NCBI RefSeq assembly: GCF_018476525.1
Contig: NZ_JAHCST010000082.1
Coordinates: 1 to 34,624, forward strand
Direction of reading: 5' to 3'
Length of the DNA: 34,624 nt
From: Acrocarpospora catenulata
GTDB lineage: Bacteria; Actinomycetota; Actinomycetes; Streptosporangiales; Streptosporangiaceae
The notes under the pieces were generated by a model, which did no database searches, was not told the DNA's origin, and saw nothing but the letters and a program-made list of their open reading frames with translations. Numbering within the stretch: the stretch's first letter is position 1; each line of letters opens with the position of its first letter. Position numbers and translations under genes: made by a program. Below are positions 8,053-15,784 of the stretch, one piece after another.

Positions 8053-8814
8053 ATGCGCGTATCGCTGCTCGGCACCGGCGGGATCGGCGGCACGCTGCGC
8101 GACCTGCTCGCGGCGGGGCGCGTGGCCGGATGCGTGACCGGCGCCGCCGTCGGCTCGCGCTTCCCCGCCGGGGCGGTGGTGGCCGAGCTGACCGGGAGCG
8201 GGGATGTGGTGGTCGAGGCGGCGGGCGGCGCGGCGGTGCGCGCCTACGGCGCGCGGGTGCTGGCCGCGGGCCGCGACCTGGTCGTGTGCAGCGCGGGCGC
8301 GCTGGCCGACGACGCCGTGCACGCCGCGCTCGACGCCGCCGCGCTGGCCGGGGGCGCCCGCTGGACGGTGCCGCCGGGCGCGATCGGCGGCCTGGACCTG
8401 CTGGCCGCCGCCATCCGCGCGGACGGCGCCGCGGAGGTCACCCTCACGACCGTCAAGACGCCCGGCGCGCTGGGCGTGGCGGGCGCGGGGATCGTGTTCG
8501 AGGGCACGGCGCGCGAGGCGGCGCTGCGGTTCCCGAAGACGGCGAACGTCGCGGTCACCCTCGGGCTGGCCACCACCGGCATCGACCGGGTGCGCGTGGT
8601 GGTGACCGCGGACCCCGCGGCGCGGCGCACCCGGCATGAGATCGCGGCCCGGACAGCCGTCGGCGAGTACCGGTTCGCGCTGGTCAACGACACGCTCGCC
8701 GCCTCAGGGGGGCGGACGTCGGCGATCACGGTGTGGTCGGTCGTCCGTGCGCTCGAGGAACTCGCCGCACGGGGGCGAACTCCCCTTCCGCTCAAGAAAG
8801 GAGCGCCATCATGA
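8053..8814 (+). CDS. Aspartate dehydrogenase-like NAD(P)-dependent enzyme
   Basis: 253 residues. The N-terminal Rossmann motif is LLGTGGIGGTLRDLL (residues 5-19). The C-terminal catalytic domain shows VPPGAIGGLDLLAAAI and FPKTANVAVTLGLATTGIDR, both typical of the aspartate dehydrogenase (NadX-type) family, which interconverts an amino acid and its imino/oxo acid. No NAD-biosynthesis genes are near, so a role in NAD synthesis is unlikely; oxidation or reduction of a pathway amino or imino acid fits the cluster better. The start lies one base after the preceding stop, and the stop overlaps the ABC ATPase start (ATGA). Confidence 0.82.
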   Translation: MRVSLLGTGGIGGTLRDLLAAGRVAGCVTGAAVGSRFPAGAVVAELTGSGDVVVEAAGGAAVRAYGARVLAAGRDLVVCSAGALADDAVHAALDAAALAGGARWTVPPGAIGGLDLLAAAIRADGAAEVTLTTVKTPGALGVAGAGIVFEGTAREAALRFPKTANVAVTLGLATTGIDRVRVVVTADPAARRTRHEIAARTAVGEYRFALVNDTLAASGGRTSAITVWSVVRALEELAARGRTPLPLKKGAPS

Positions 8815-9593
8815 CCGAGGGCGCGACGACCGTCGCCGTACGGCCCAAGGAGGGTGCCCCGCGCGGCCTGCTGGCCTTCCGCGGGGTGGAGATGGTCTTC
8901 CCCAACGGGGTGCACGCGGTGCACACGGTCGACATGGACATCGCCCCCGGCGAGTTCGTCTCCGTGGTGGGCCCGTCCGGCTGCGGTAAGAGCACGCTGC
9001 TGCGGATCGCGTCGGGCCTGGCGCGGCCGACGGCGGGCGAGGTGGTGCTGAACACCGGCCACATCGCCTACGTGTTCCAGGATCCGACGCTGCTCCCGTG
9101 GCGTACGGTGCGGCAGAACGTCGAGCTGTGCACCCAGCTCAAGAAGCTGCCCAAAGCCGAGCGGGCGGAGAAGGCGCGGCAGGCGATCGAGATGGTGGGC
9201 CTGGCCGGGTTCGAGAACCGCCATCCGAACCAGCTCTCCGGCGGCATGCGGATGCGGGCCAGCCTGGCTCGGGCGCTGACGCTGGAACCCGAGGTGTTCC
9301 TGTTCGACGAGCCGTTCGGCGCGATCGACGAGATCACCAGAGAGCGGCTCAACAGCGAGCTGCTGCGCATCTTCCGGGCCCGCGCGTTCGCCGGGGTGTT
9401 CGTCACGCACTCGATCGCGGAGGCGGTGTTCCTGTCCACCCGGGTGGCGGTGATGTGCGCCCGGCCAGGCCGGATCATCGGCGAGTTCGAGGTGCCCTTC
9501 CCCTACCCGCGCGAGCCCGAGCTGCGCTCGACGCCGGAGTTCGCCGCACTCACCGGCGAGATCGGCCGCTGCCTGAGGAGTGGTGCCCAGTGA
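8811..9593 (+). CDS. ABC importer, ATP-binding subunit (nitrate/taurine type)
   Basis: 260 residues with a full ABC ATPase set: Walker A GPSGCGKST (54-62), Q-loop YVFQDPTLLPWRTV, signature LSGGMRMRASLARAL, Walker B VFLFDEPFGAID, and H-switch VFVTHSIAEAV. The layout matches the NrtD/SsuB/TauB/ThiZ subfamily, which powers uptake of small organic anions or heterocycles. AAAGGAG lies 9 bases before the ATG. The neighbours are its permease and binding protein, so the transporter is complete. Confidence 0.93.
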   Translation: MTEGATTVAVRPKEGAPRGLLAFRGVEMVFPNGVHAVHTVDMDIAPGEFVSVVGPSGCGKSTLLRIASGLARPTAGEVVLNTGHIAYVFQDPTLLPWRTVRQNVELCTQLKKLPKAERAEKARQAIEMVGLAGFENRHPNQLSGGMRMRASLARALTLEPEVFLFDEPFGAIDEITRERLNSELLRIFRARAFAGVFVTHSIAEAVFLSTRVAVMCARPGRIIGEFEVPFPYPREPELRSTPEFAALTGEIGRCLRSGAQ

Positions 9594-10459
9594 TATCAAC
9601 CATGGCGCCCGGCGTGCCGGCGGCGTCCACCGCCGAGCCGGTCACGTCCGCCGGACAGGCCCGGATGCGCGGGTATGTCACCATGGGCGGGCCGCCGCTG
9701 ATCGTCTTCGCCCTGTTCGTGGCGGTCTGGTACCTGATCTCGTACGGCCTGCTCAGCGAACGCCGCCGTTTCCTGCTGCCTCCCCCGCACGACGTGGTGT
9801 CCGTCGGCTTCCTGGACTGGCACAACTTCGCGGAGATCCTGGCCGGTCTGAGCTCGACCGCCGCGATCTCACTCGCCGGATTCGCGATCGCCGGGACGAT
9901 CGGGTTCACGCTGGCCGTGGTCATGTCGCAGTCGGTCGCGATGGAGCGATCCTTCTACCCGTACGCGGTGGCGCTGCAGACGCTGCCCGTGCTGGCCATG
10001 ACGCCGCTGGTCGGGCTCTGGTTCGGGTTCGACACCTTCAGCCGGATCCTGATCTGCTCGATCCTGGCGTTGTTCCCGATCATCACCAACACCCTGTTCG
10101 GCCTGAAGTCGGTCGAGCCGTCGCAGCGCGACCTGTTCGACCTGATGAAGGCCGGCCGGTGGACGCGGCTGTGGCGGCTGGAGATCCCGGCGGCGCTGCC
10201 CAACATCCTCACCGGGCTGCGCATCTCCGGCGGCCTTTCGGTCATCGGCGCGATCGTGGCCGACTTCTTCTTCCGGCAGGGCGATCCGGGCATCGGGCGC
10301 CTGCTGGACATCTACCGGGCGTCCCTGGAGACCGAGCGGCTGTACGCCGCGATCATCTGCTCCTCGCTGCTCGGCCTGGCCCTCTTCCTGACCAACACCC
10401 TGATCAGCCGGCACGTGCTGCGGAACTGGCATGCCTCGGCGCACTCGAAGTCAAGCTGA
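9590..10459 (+). CDS. ABC importer, permease subunit
   Basis: 289 residues from a GTG that overlaps the ATPase stop (GTGA), with GAGGAG 9 bases upstream; an ATG at 9602 is an alternative. About six membrane segments can be seen, the first at PPLIVFALFVAVWYLISYG. The EAA-type coupling loop is DLFDLMKAGRWTRLWRLEIP followed by AALPNILTGLRIS. It belongs to the SsuC/TauC/NrtB-like BPD_transp_1 family. It forms the membrane channel of the importer with the genes on either side. Confidence 0.93.
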   Translation: MISTMAPGVPAASTAEPVTSAGQARMRGYVTMGGPPLIVFALFVAVWYLISYGLLSERRRFLLPPPHDVVSVGFLDWHNFAEILAGLSSTAAISLAGFAIAGTIGFTLAVVMSQSVAMERSFYPYAVALQTLPVLAMTPLVGLWFGFDTFSRILICSILALFPIITNTLFGLKSVEPSQRDLFDLMKAGRWTRLWRLEIPAALPNILTGLRISGGLSVIGAIVADFFFRQGDPGIGRLLDIYRASLETERLYAAIICSSLLGLALFLTNTLISRHVLRNWHASAHSKSS

Positions 10460-10474
10460 AATGCGAGCCACGAT

Positions 10475-11611
10475 ATGAAATCCATTCGCACGCTGGCCGC
10501 GGCCGGCCTCCTCACCCTGACCGCCGCCTGCGGCGGGGACACCACCGAGGCGGCGGCCCCGCAGGCCGCGCCGACGGTGACCACGGGCGTCTCGCTCAAG
10601 GGCGTCTGCCCCGACACGATCTCCATCCAGCTGAGCTGGTTCCCCGAAGCCGAGTACGGCGGGATGTACCAGCTCATCGGCCCCGGCGGCACCCTCGACG
10701 CCAAGACCGGCGTGTACCGGGGCCCGCTGGCCGACACCGGGGTGAACGTGGAGGTGCGGGCGGGCGGCCCGCTCACCGGCAACGACCAGGTGACCGCGCA
10801 GCTGTACAAGGACGACTCGCTGTTCATGGGCATGCTGGCCACCGACGAGGCGATCCAGAACTCCCGGGAGCAGCCGACCGTCGCGGTCATGAGCTACTTC
10901 GACAAGGATCCGCAGATCCTGATGTACAACCCGGAGAAGTTCGACTTCAAGTCGATCGCGGACATCGGCAAGACGGACACGCCGGTGCTGTACTTCGAGG
11001 GCTCGACCTACATGGAGTATCTGGTCGGCTCAGGCCAGCTCAAGAAGAGCCAGGTGGACGGGTCCTACCAGGGCAGCGCCGACCGGTGGGTGGCCTCCGA
11101 CGGCGGGGTGGTGCAGTCGGGGCTGGCCAGCGCCGAGCCGTACAAGTACGGCAGCGAGACCCGCGGCTGGAACAAGCCGGTCAGCACGCTGCTCGTGTAC
11201 GACGCCGGCTACGTGAACTACGCCAGCTCGCTGTCGATGCGGCCGGAGCTGGTGACGCGGTACGACGCCTGCCTCAAGGAGTTCGTGCCGATGATGCAGC
11301 GGGCGTGGGTGGACTTCCTGAAGAACCCGGGCCCCATCTCCGCCAAGATCACCGAGATGAACCGGGAGATCGGCGAGTTCTGGCAGACCAGCGAGGGCCT
11401 GAACGCCGCCGCGGTCAAGACGATCCTGGACCGGCAGCTCGCGGCCAACGACTCCACCGGCACCATCGGCCGCTTCGACGAGACCCGCGTGCAGAAGATG
11501 ATCGACATCCTGTCGCCGATCTTCGCCGCGCAGAACAAGGCGCTCAAGGACGGGCTCAAACCTTCCGACATCTACACCAACAAGTACGTCAAGGACGGCA
11601 TCGGCCTCTGA
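10475..11611 (+). CDS. ABC importer, NMT1/THI5-like substrate-binding lipoprotein
   Basis: 378 residues. A lipoprotein signal peptide starts MKSIRTLAAAGLLTLTAAC, with lipobox LTAAC and the modified Cys at 19, followed by a Pro/Ala/Thr linker. The mature part begins with ISIQLSWFPEAEYGGMYQ, a hallmark of NMT1/THI5-like binding proteins that take pyrimidine, riboflavin-like or other small heterocyclic ligands. It would be anchored outside the membrane and hand ligand to the permease. The Shine-Dalgarno site is weak and 15 bases separate it from the permease gene. The ligand is presumably the compound degraded by this cluster. Confidence 0.9.
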   Translation: MKSIRTLAAAGLLTLTAACGGDTTEAAAPQAAPTVTTGVSLKGVCPDTISIQLSWFPEAEYGGMYQLIGPGGTLDAKTGVYRGPLADTGVNVEVRAGGPLTGNDQVTAQLYKDDSLFMGMLATDEAIQNSREQPTVAVMSYFDKDPQILMYNPEKFDFKSIADIGKTDTPVLYFEGSTYMEYLVGSGQLKKSQVDGSYQGSADRWVASDGGVVQSGLASAEPYKYGSETRGWNKPVSTLLVYDAGYVNYASSLSMRPELVTRYDACLKEFVPMMQRAWVDFLKNPGPISAKITEMNREIGEFWQTSEGLNAAAVKTILDRQLAANDSTGTIGRFDETRVQKMIDILSPIFAAQNKALKDGLKPSDIYTNKYVKDGIGL

Positions 11612-11637
11612 GGCCCATCCCCAGGAAGGAGAAGCAC

Positions 11638-12870
11638 GTGGACACCGTGCTTGACGACAAGATCCGCGCCCGCGCCGCGGAGATCCTCCTCGACGTGGAG
11701 CGGTGCACCGACCCGGTGCAGTCCGCGCAGCTCCTGCCCCGCCAGGTCTACACCAGCCAGGACTTCTTCGAGTTCGAGAAGCAGGCCATCTTCGGCCGCG
11801 AGTGGCTGTGCGTCGCGCACGTCAACGAGATCCCCAGCCCCGGGGACCAGCTCCCGATGACGATCTTCGACGAGCCGATCGTGGTGCTCCGCGACCTCAG
11901 TGGCGAGATCCGGACGCTGTCCACGGTCTGCCAGCACCGCGGGCATCCGATCTTCGACGGGCTGAACGCCCGGGATGCCGAGGCGCCCTGCCTGAACGGC
12001 ACCAAGCTGGTCTGCCCGTACCACAACTGGGCGTTCGGTCTGGACGGCAAGCTGGTCGCGGCCCCGCAGATGACCGAGACCGTGCCGCTGAAGGACCTGC
12101 GCCGGTTCGTCCGGCTGCCGGCGGTGCGCACCGAGATCTTCCACGGCCTGGTGTTCGTGAACTTCGACCCGGACGCCCGCCCGCTCGCCCCCACCCTGGC
12201 CAAGCTGGACGCCGAGCTGGCCACGTTCGGGCTGGACGAGCTGGTGCCGATGCCCGCCTCGATGCGCCGCGACCTGCCGTGGAACTGGAAGATCCACCAC
12301 GACAACGCGCTGGAGCCCTACCACACCGCGTTCGTGCATAAGGGCGTGCACGAGAGCGCGCCGTCGCGGCTGGCGGAGTTCGGCGAGTTCGAGCCGGGCG
12401 ACGGGCAGATCATGCACCCGACGTACCTGGTCAGCGAGGAGGCCAGCCTCGGCGACGCGGCCGACGGCAGGCGGCGCACGCCGGGCATCCCCGGCCTGAC
12501 CGAGGAGCAGCGCAGGCGGGTGATGTTCGCGTCGGTGCCGCCGCTGATCTTCGGTATTTTCCAGCCGACGTTCGTCAGCCTGTCATTCGTGCTGCCCACC
12601 TCGGCCCGCACGATCGACCTGCGCCGGGTCAACCTGTACCCGAAGTCGGCAGTCGAGGTGCCCGGCTTCGAGGAGATCTACGCCGAGCAGCTCAAGCGCA
12701 AGGCGGTGGCGATCGAGCAGGACGCCGTCACCACCGAGGCGCTCCAGCGCGGGTACGAGTCCAGGTTCGCGCCGCGCGGGCCGCTGGCCAAGCTGGAGAC
12801 CACGATCCCGCAGATGAACGCCTGGCTGCTCACCCGCTACCAGGCCGCGCTGGGGGCCACCGGTGGGTGA
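11638..12870 (+). CDS. Rieske non-heme iron oxygenase, alpha subunit
   Basis: 410 residues from a GTG preceded by AGGAAGGAGA. The Rieske centre is Cys98-x-His100 (CQHRGH) with Cys126-x2-His129 (CPYHNW). The mononuclear iron site is in DNALEPYHTAFVH, giving His229 and His234, with Glu226 or Asp222 at the bridging position; a further Asp ligand is expected downstream. The family adds one or two oxygen atoms to an aromatic or N-methylated substrate, drawing electrons from a ferredoxin and reductase. Neither partner, nor a beta subunit, is encoded nearby, so it must use general redox partners. Length fits the alpha-only (alpha-3) type. Confidence 0.92.
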   Translation: MDTVLDDKIRARAAEILLDVERCTDPVQSAQLLPRQVYTSQDFFEFEKQAIFGREWLCVAHVNEIPSPGDQLPMTIFDEPIVVLRDLSGEIRTLSTVCQHRGHPIFDGLNARDAEAPCLNGTKLVCPYHNWAFGLDGKLVAAPQMTETVPLKDLRRFVRLPAVRTEIFHGLVFVNFDPDARPLAPTLAKLDAELATFGLDELVPMPASMRRDLPWNWKIHHDNALEPYHTAFVHKGVHESAPSRLAEFGEFEPGDGQIMHPTYLVSEEASLGDAADGRRRTPGIPGLTEEQRRRVMFASVPPLIFGIFQPTFVSLSFVLPTSARTIDLRRVNLYPKSAVEVPGFEEIYAEQLKRKAVAIEQDAVTTEALQRGYESRFAPRGPLAKLETTIPQMNAWLLTRYQAALGATGG

Positions 12871-13357
12871 GCCGGGTGAGGCGCTGCTGGCGCGGCTGGA
12901 ACTGCTGGAGTCACGGCACGAGATCGAGCAGCTCATGGTGGCGTACATGGCCGCGGCCGACCGCGAGGCGGACAAGGGCCACCATGTGAGCGTGCTGTTC
13001 ACCCAGGACGGCCGCTGGGAGAGCGTGGGCCCGCACGGCAACCCCGGCTGGGCGGCCGTCGGCCGGCCGGCGCTGGTGCGGAAGTTCGACCGCAACGTCG
13101 ACCGGATGCCGTTCGCGGCGCACTTCCTGACCAATGGCGCCGTCGAGGTGGACGGCGACGCCGCGCGCGGCCGGTGGATGTACTTCCAGGCGTGCACCTA
13201 CCGCGGCGACCAGCCGCTGTGGATCGCGGGGAGCTACGACAACGAGTTCCGCCGCGAGGACGGCCGGTGGCTCATCTCGCATCTGCGCGTGCACAACTTC
13301 TTCACCACGCCCTTCGACAAGGGCTGGGTGGCCGTTCCCCACATGGAGACCCCCTGA
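12863..13357 (+). CDS. SnoaL-like (NTF2-fold) protein
   Basis: 164 residues from a GTG that overlaps the Rieske gene by 8 bases. ESRHEIEQLMVAYMAAADRE near the N-terminus, then VSVLFTQDGRWES, AAHFLTNGAVEVDGDAARGR and a final RREDGRWLISHLRVH are the usual landmarks of the SnoaL_4 domain. Family members are small cone-shaped cyclases, isomerases or hydratases, and related folds serve as beta subunits of some ring-hydroxylating oxygenases. Its place right after the alpha subunit suggests either a stand-in beta subunit or an enzyme acting on the oxygenase product. Confidence 0.82.
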   Translation: MGEPGEALLARLELLESRHEIEQLMVAYMAAADREADKGHHVSVLFTQDGRWESVGPHGNPGWAAVGRPALVRKFDRNVDRMPFAAHFLTNGAVEVDGDAARGRWMYFQACTYRGDQPLWIAGSYDNEFRREDGRWLISHLRVHNFFTTPFDKGWVAVPHMETP

Positions 13358-13668
13358 TGAGCTATCGGCACCAGATCCTGCGCAACCTCAGATACGGTAC
13401 GTTGCCCGCGTTCATGAAGTTGCAGCGGGAGAAGAACGAGTTGTACGCGGCCGAGGGCCTCACGCCGTACCGGGTGTGGGCACCGGCGTTCGGCGGGCTG
13501 CACCACCTGGTGCTGGAGGCGGAGTTCCCGACGATGGCGGAGTTCGAGCGGCAGCACGTCACCGCCAAGAGCGTCGCCCGGGTGGCGGAGATCAACGCGG
13601 CTCAGCTCGAGTACGTCATCGAGGGTAGCGCCGAGGATCGCCTGCAACGCCTCGGCCTGGACGCGTGA
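13357..13668 (+). CDS. Small protein, possibly ferredoxin-like alpha+beta barrel
   Basis: 103 residues; its ATG shares one base with the preceding TGA. It has two beta-like stretches around a helix (LPAFMKLQREKNELYAAEGL, YRVWAPAFGGLHHLVLEAEF), then FPTMAEFERQHVTAKSVARV. This pattern resembles NIPSNAP or antibiotic-monooxygenase-like dimeric barrels that act on small pathway intermediates, but the match is by shape only. It is the last gene of the second operon. Confidence 0.65.
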   Translation: MSYRHQILRNLRYGTLPAFMKLQREKNELYAAEGLTPYRVWAPAFGGLHHLVLEAEFPTMAEFERQHVTAKSVARVAEINAAQLEYVIEGSAEDRLQRLGLDA

Positions 13669-13746
13669 CGTCGAGAGTCAACTTTCACGAACGCTGGACC
13701 AGGCAGGCGCCCCCGGCGTATGACCGTTTCCAGGCGCAGAACCCCT

Positions 13747-14196
13747 TCAGTCGCTGATCATCACCTTGACCGCCGTGGGGTCGTCGAGGGCGTAGCGGAA
13801 GGCTGCGTTGATGTCGGTGAGGGGGAACCGCCGGGAGACGGCGAAACCCAGTCGTACGGTGCCGGTGTTGGAGTCCCTGGGAATGGTCGCAGAGGTGGGT
13901 GGCGTCGTCGGCGCAGTACGGGCAGCGGCCGCACGACCGCATCGGGCGGACCATCGTCACCGTGCCGACCGGCAGGCCGGTCACCGCCTCTCCGGCCTCG
14001 GTCACGCGGGCGACGATCTCGTGGCCCAGCACCTGGTCCGGACCTGCGCCGCCGGTCCGGTACAGGGCGACGTCCGAGCCGCAGACGCCGACGCCGAGGA
14101 CGTCGAGCCGTACGTCGCGCGGCCCGAGCACCGCCGGGTGGCAGGCTCGACCACGAACGCCTCCGCTCCCGCGAGCAACGCCCGCCGCGCGCTCAC
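13747..14196 (-). pseudogene. Zinc-dependent alcohol dehydrogenase, frameshifted and deleted
   Basis: Three pieces of one medium-chain dehydrogenase are readable in different minus-strand frames. The N-terminal piece RRALLAGAEAFVVEPATRR comes first (from about 14,196). A frame change leads to VGVCGSDVALYRTGG, VLGHEIVARVTEAGEAVTG and the structural-zinc loop SCGRCPYCADDATHLCDHS. The C-terminal tail FPLTDINAAFRYALDDPTAV ends at 13,747. The Rossmann domain, about 150 residues between the last two pieces, is gone. The gene is dead; its decay marks the boundary of the metabolic cluster. Confidence 0.72.
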
Positions 14197-14244
14197 CGGT
14201 GCCCCTGCCGGAGGGCGTACCGCAGGCGGTCGATCCGTACCGAC

Positions 14245-14264
14245 GCGGGTGGGGAGAACCCGCT
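14245..14264. repeat. Hairpin repeat, copy 2
   Basis: Exact 20-base copy of the repeat at 31-50, with arms GCGGGT and ACCCGC. It lies between the dead dehydrogenase and the next gene and may act as a terminator. Confidence 0.5.
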
Positions 14265-14349
14265 GGTCCCAGCGTCACGATGACCTGGCCACCGCCGCAC
14301 GAATCCGATCGGCGAAGGCATGTCGGTGGTGAGTGTTACGGTCGCGCGT

Positions 14350-15030
14350 ATGCGAACCGATTACCTTCCGTGGTCCGATGCGGTGGAGCTGTTCGAGCGC
14401 CGGGGATTGCCGAAGGAAACGTACGAGAACCTGTACGAGGAGGAGTACATCCTGGTTCCCGGTCCTGCCTCGGTGAGCGGGGAACTTCCCCTCGACGAGC
14501 ACGACCGGACTCCCTGGCGGAAGGACACGCCCGACGGGGCGACCGGGTACGTCGTAGATGGCGACCTGACCGTCGACGGCAACATCGTCGACGTGGATGA
14601 CGGCGCCGCCGCGCTGATCGTCCTGGGGGACCTCCGGGCGAGAAACATCTACCTGGCGGGCGACACGAAGCTGATAGTGCTCGGTCATGTGACAGCGGAA
14701 ACCTTCGTCGGCGACATGACCGACAAGCTGGTGATGATCCACGGCGATGTGCGCACCACCGTGACGATCTTCTGGAACGAGTTCTGCCCCGACCTGGTCG
14801 CCGGCACTCTCCACGGCAGAACCCTCGCCCCCGCCTACCTCGACCTACCCACCGCGCCCATCGGCGGCCTGGTCGACCCCACGCCGGAAGCCCCGCTCAC
14901 CAGCCTCCTGGTCCCCGAACTACTGATCACCGACGCCCCTGACCCCGACGACTTCCCCGAGCTCGGCATCCGTGGCTCCGCCCTCCGCGAGCACCTCCTC
15001 TCCGGCCTCCCCCTCACCAGAACCCCCTGA
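14350..15030 (+). CDS. Bactofilin-like (polymer-forming) protein
   Basis: 226 residues from ATG 14,350; an in-frame upstream GTG/ATG near 14,320 is possible. The first 85 residues are helical and acidic. The middle, about 75-145, is a run of short beta repeats: VDGDLTVDGNIVDVDDGAAA, IVLGDLRARNIYLAGDTKLI, VLGHVTAETFVGDMTDKLVM, IHGDVRT. The G-D/H-V-x(10) spacing of each turn fits a right-handed beta-helix of the bactofilin / polymer-forming cytoskeletal type. The Pro-rich C-terminus ends EHLLSGLPLTRTP. It stands alone, flanked by remnants, and has no known partner here. Assignment rests on the repeat pattern. Confidence 0.6.
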   Translation: MRTDYLPWSDAVELFERRGLPKETYENLYEEEYILVPGPASVSGELPLDEHDRTPWRKDTPDGATGYVVDGDLTVDGNIVDVDDGAAALIVLGDLRARNIYLAGDTKLIVLGHVTAETFVGDMTDKLVMIHGDVRTTVTIFWNEFCPDLVAGTLHGRTLAPAYLDLPTAPIGGLVDPTPEAPLTSLLVPELLITDAPDPDDFPELGIRGSALREHLLSGLPLTRTP

Positions 15031-15066
15031 TCCGAGTGAAATTGAGCAGGGGTAGTCACCCCGCGC

Positions 15067-15255
15067 GTGCGGGGCGGATTTGCCGGTGCCCTCGCAAGAG
15101 CGGCGGAGATCCTCCCGCTCGCGATCAACCTCGCCGACCTTCCAGAGGATCTGCTCCGCAGGCTTTTTGACGCCTTCCGCCTCGAAGTCCGCTACCGCCT
15201 CGCCCGCCACGACGTGCTCATCCGCGTCACGATAAGAAGGACGGCTTGTCCATGA
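15067..15255 (+). pseudogene. Possible recombinase C-terminal remnant
   Basis: A 62-codon frame reads INLADLPEDLLRRLFDAFRL and EVRYRLARHDVLIRVTIRR. This resembles the tail of large serine recombinases, where a helix L-P-x-x-L-x-x-R-L-F-x-A-F precedes a beta-hairpin. The catalytic domain is absent. The match is weak, but a lost mobile element would fit the surrounding decay. Confidence 0.35.
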
Positions 15256-15275
15256 TTCAGGCCCTGACAAGCGAA

Positions 15276-15307
15276 ATCGCCGACCCACCCGGAGGCGGAT
15301 CGGCGAT
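15276..15307. terminator. Hairpin between remnant and secreted-protein gene
   Basis: ATCGCCGA (15,276-15,283) pairs perfectly with TCGGCGAT (15,300-15,307). It lies 43 bases beyond the stop of the minus-strand gene at 15,351 and may end its transcript. Confidence 0.5.
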
Positions 15308-15350
15308 CGAAAGGCGTTTCCTCGGTTGAGGGCACGCCAGGAGCGGTGGA

Positions 15351-15746
15351 TCAGGCTTCGATGCAGGAGGAGATCTGTTTCGGGGCTCGGGTGACCGGCG
15401 GGGATCCGGGGCTGACCATGTAGAAACCGGACGCGGTCGCGCAGAACTGCTGGAGACCTGAGGGGTTGGAGGTGTACACCACGGCTCTGCAGGACCATTC
15501 GACCACGCAGTTGTTGTAGCCCTGGAGGTACTTCGGCTTGGTCATGGTAATACGGGCGTAGATGACGTGCGCCACCTGGTTGCAGTCCATGATCTCGGTC
15601 GCCGAGACCTCATAGTTGCTCCTGTACCACTCGATCTTGTGTGTACAGCTCACCTCGGCGGCCGACGCGGGGGACTGGGCCAGCAGCCCACCGGATATCG
15701 CGAAAACCAGGGTAAGGAGCACCCGAATGAATCGCGGAACTGTCAT
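15351..15746 (-). CDS. Secreted six-cysteine protein A, family unknown
   Basis: 131 residues. A Sec signal peptide opens it (MTVPRFIRVLLTLVFAISGG), with a likely cleavage after SPASA, before AEVSC. The mature protein of about 100 residues has six cysteines that match those of the next gene upstream: VSCTH, MDCNQ, NNCVV, WSCRA, FCATA and SSCIEA at the very end. A conserved beginning (SC-x-H-x-x-E/L-x-Y) and an aromatic-rich middle point to a compact disulfide-bonded extracellular fold. GGAAG lies 5 bases before the ATG. I do not recognise the family. It lies downstream of its paralogue on the same strand, with a gap of 38 bases. Confidence 0.8.
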   Translation of the reverse strand: MTVPRFIRVLLTLVFAISGGLLAQSPASAAEVSCTHKIEWYRSNYEVSATEIMDCNQVAHVIYARITMTKPKYLQGYNNCVVEWSCRAVVYTSNPSGLQQFCATASGFYMVSPGSPPVTRAPKQISSCIEA

Positions 15747-15784
15747 TTCTTCCTTTCGTGTTTTTCAGGTGAACGGAGAGCGGC

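Noticed and set aside
9580-11637. Long open frame joining the permease region to the Rieske oxygenase
   Set aside because: Only the part from GTG 11,638 is real. The upstream part is the out-of-frame shadow of the permease and binding-protein genes.
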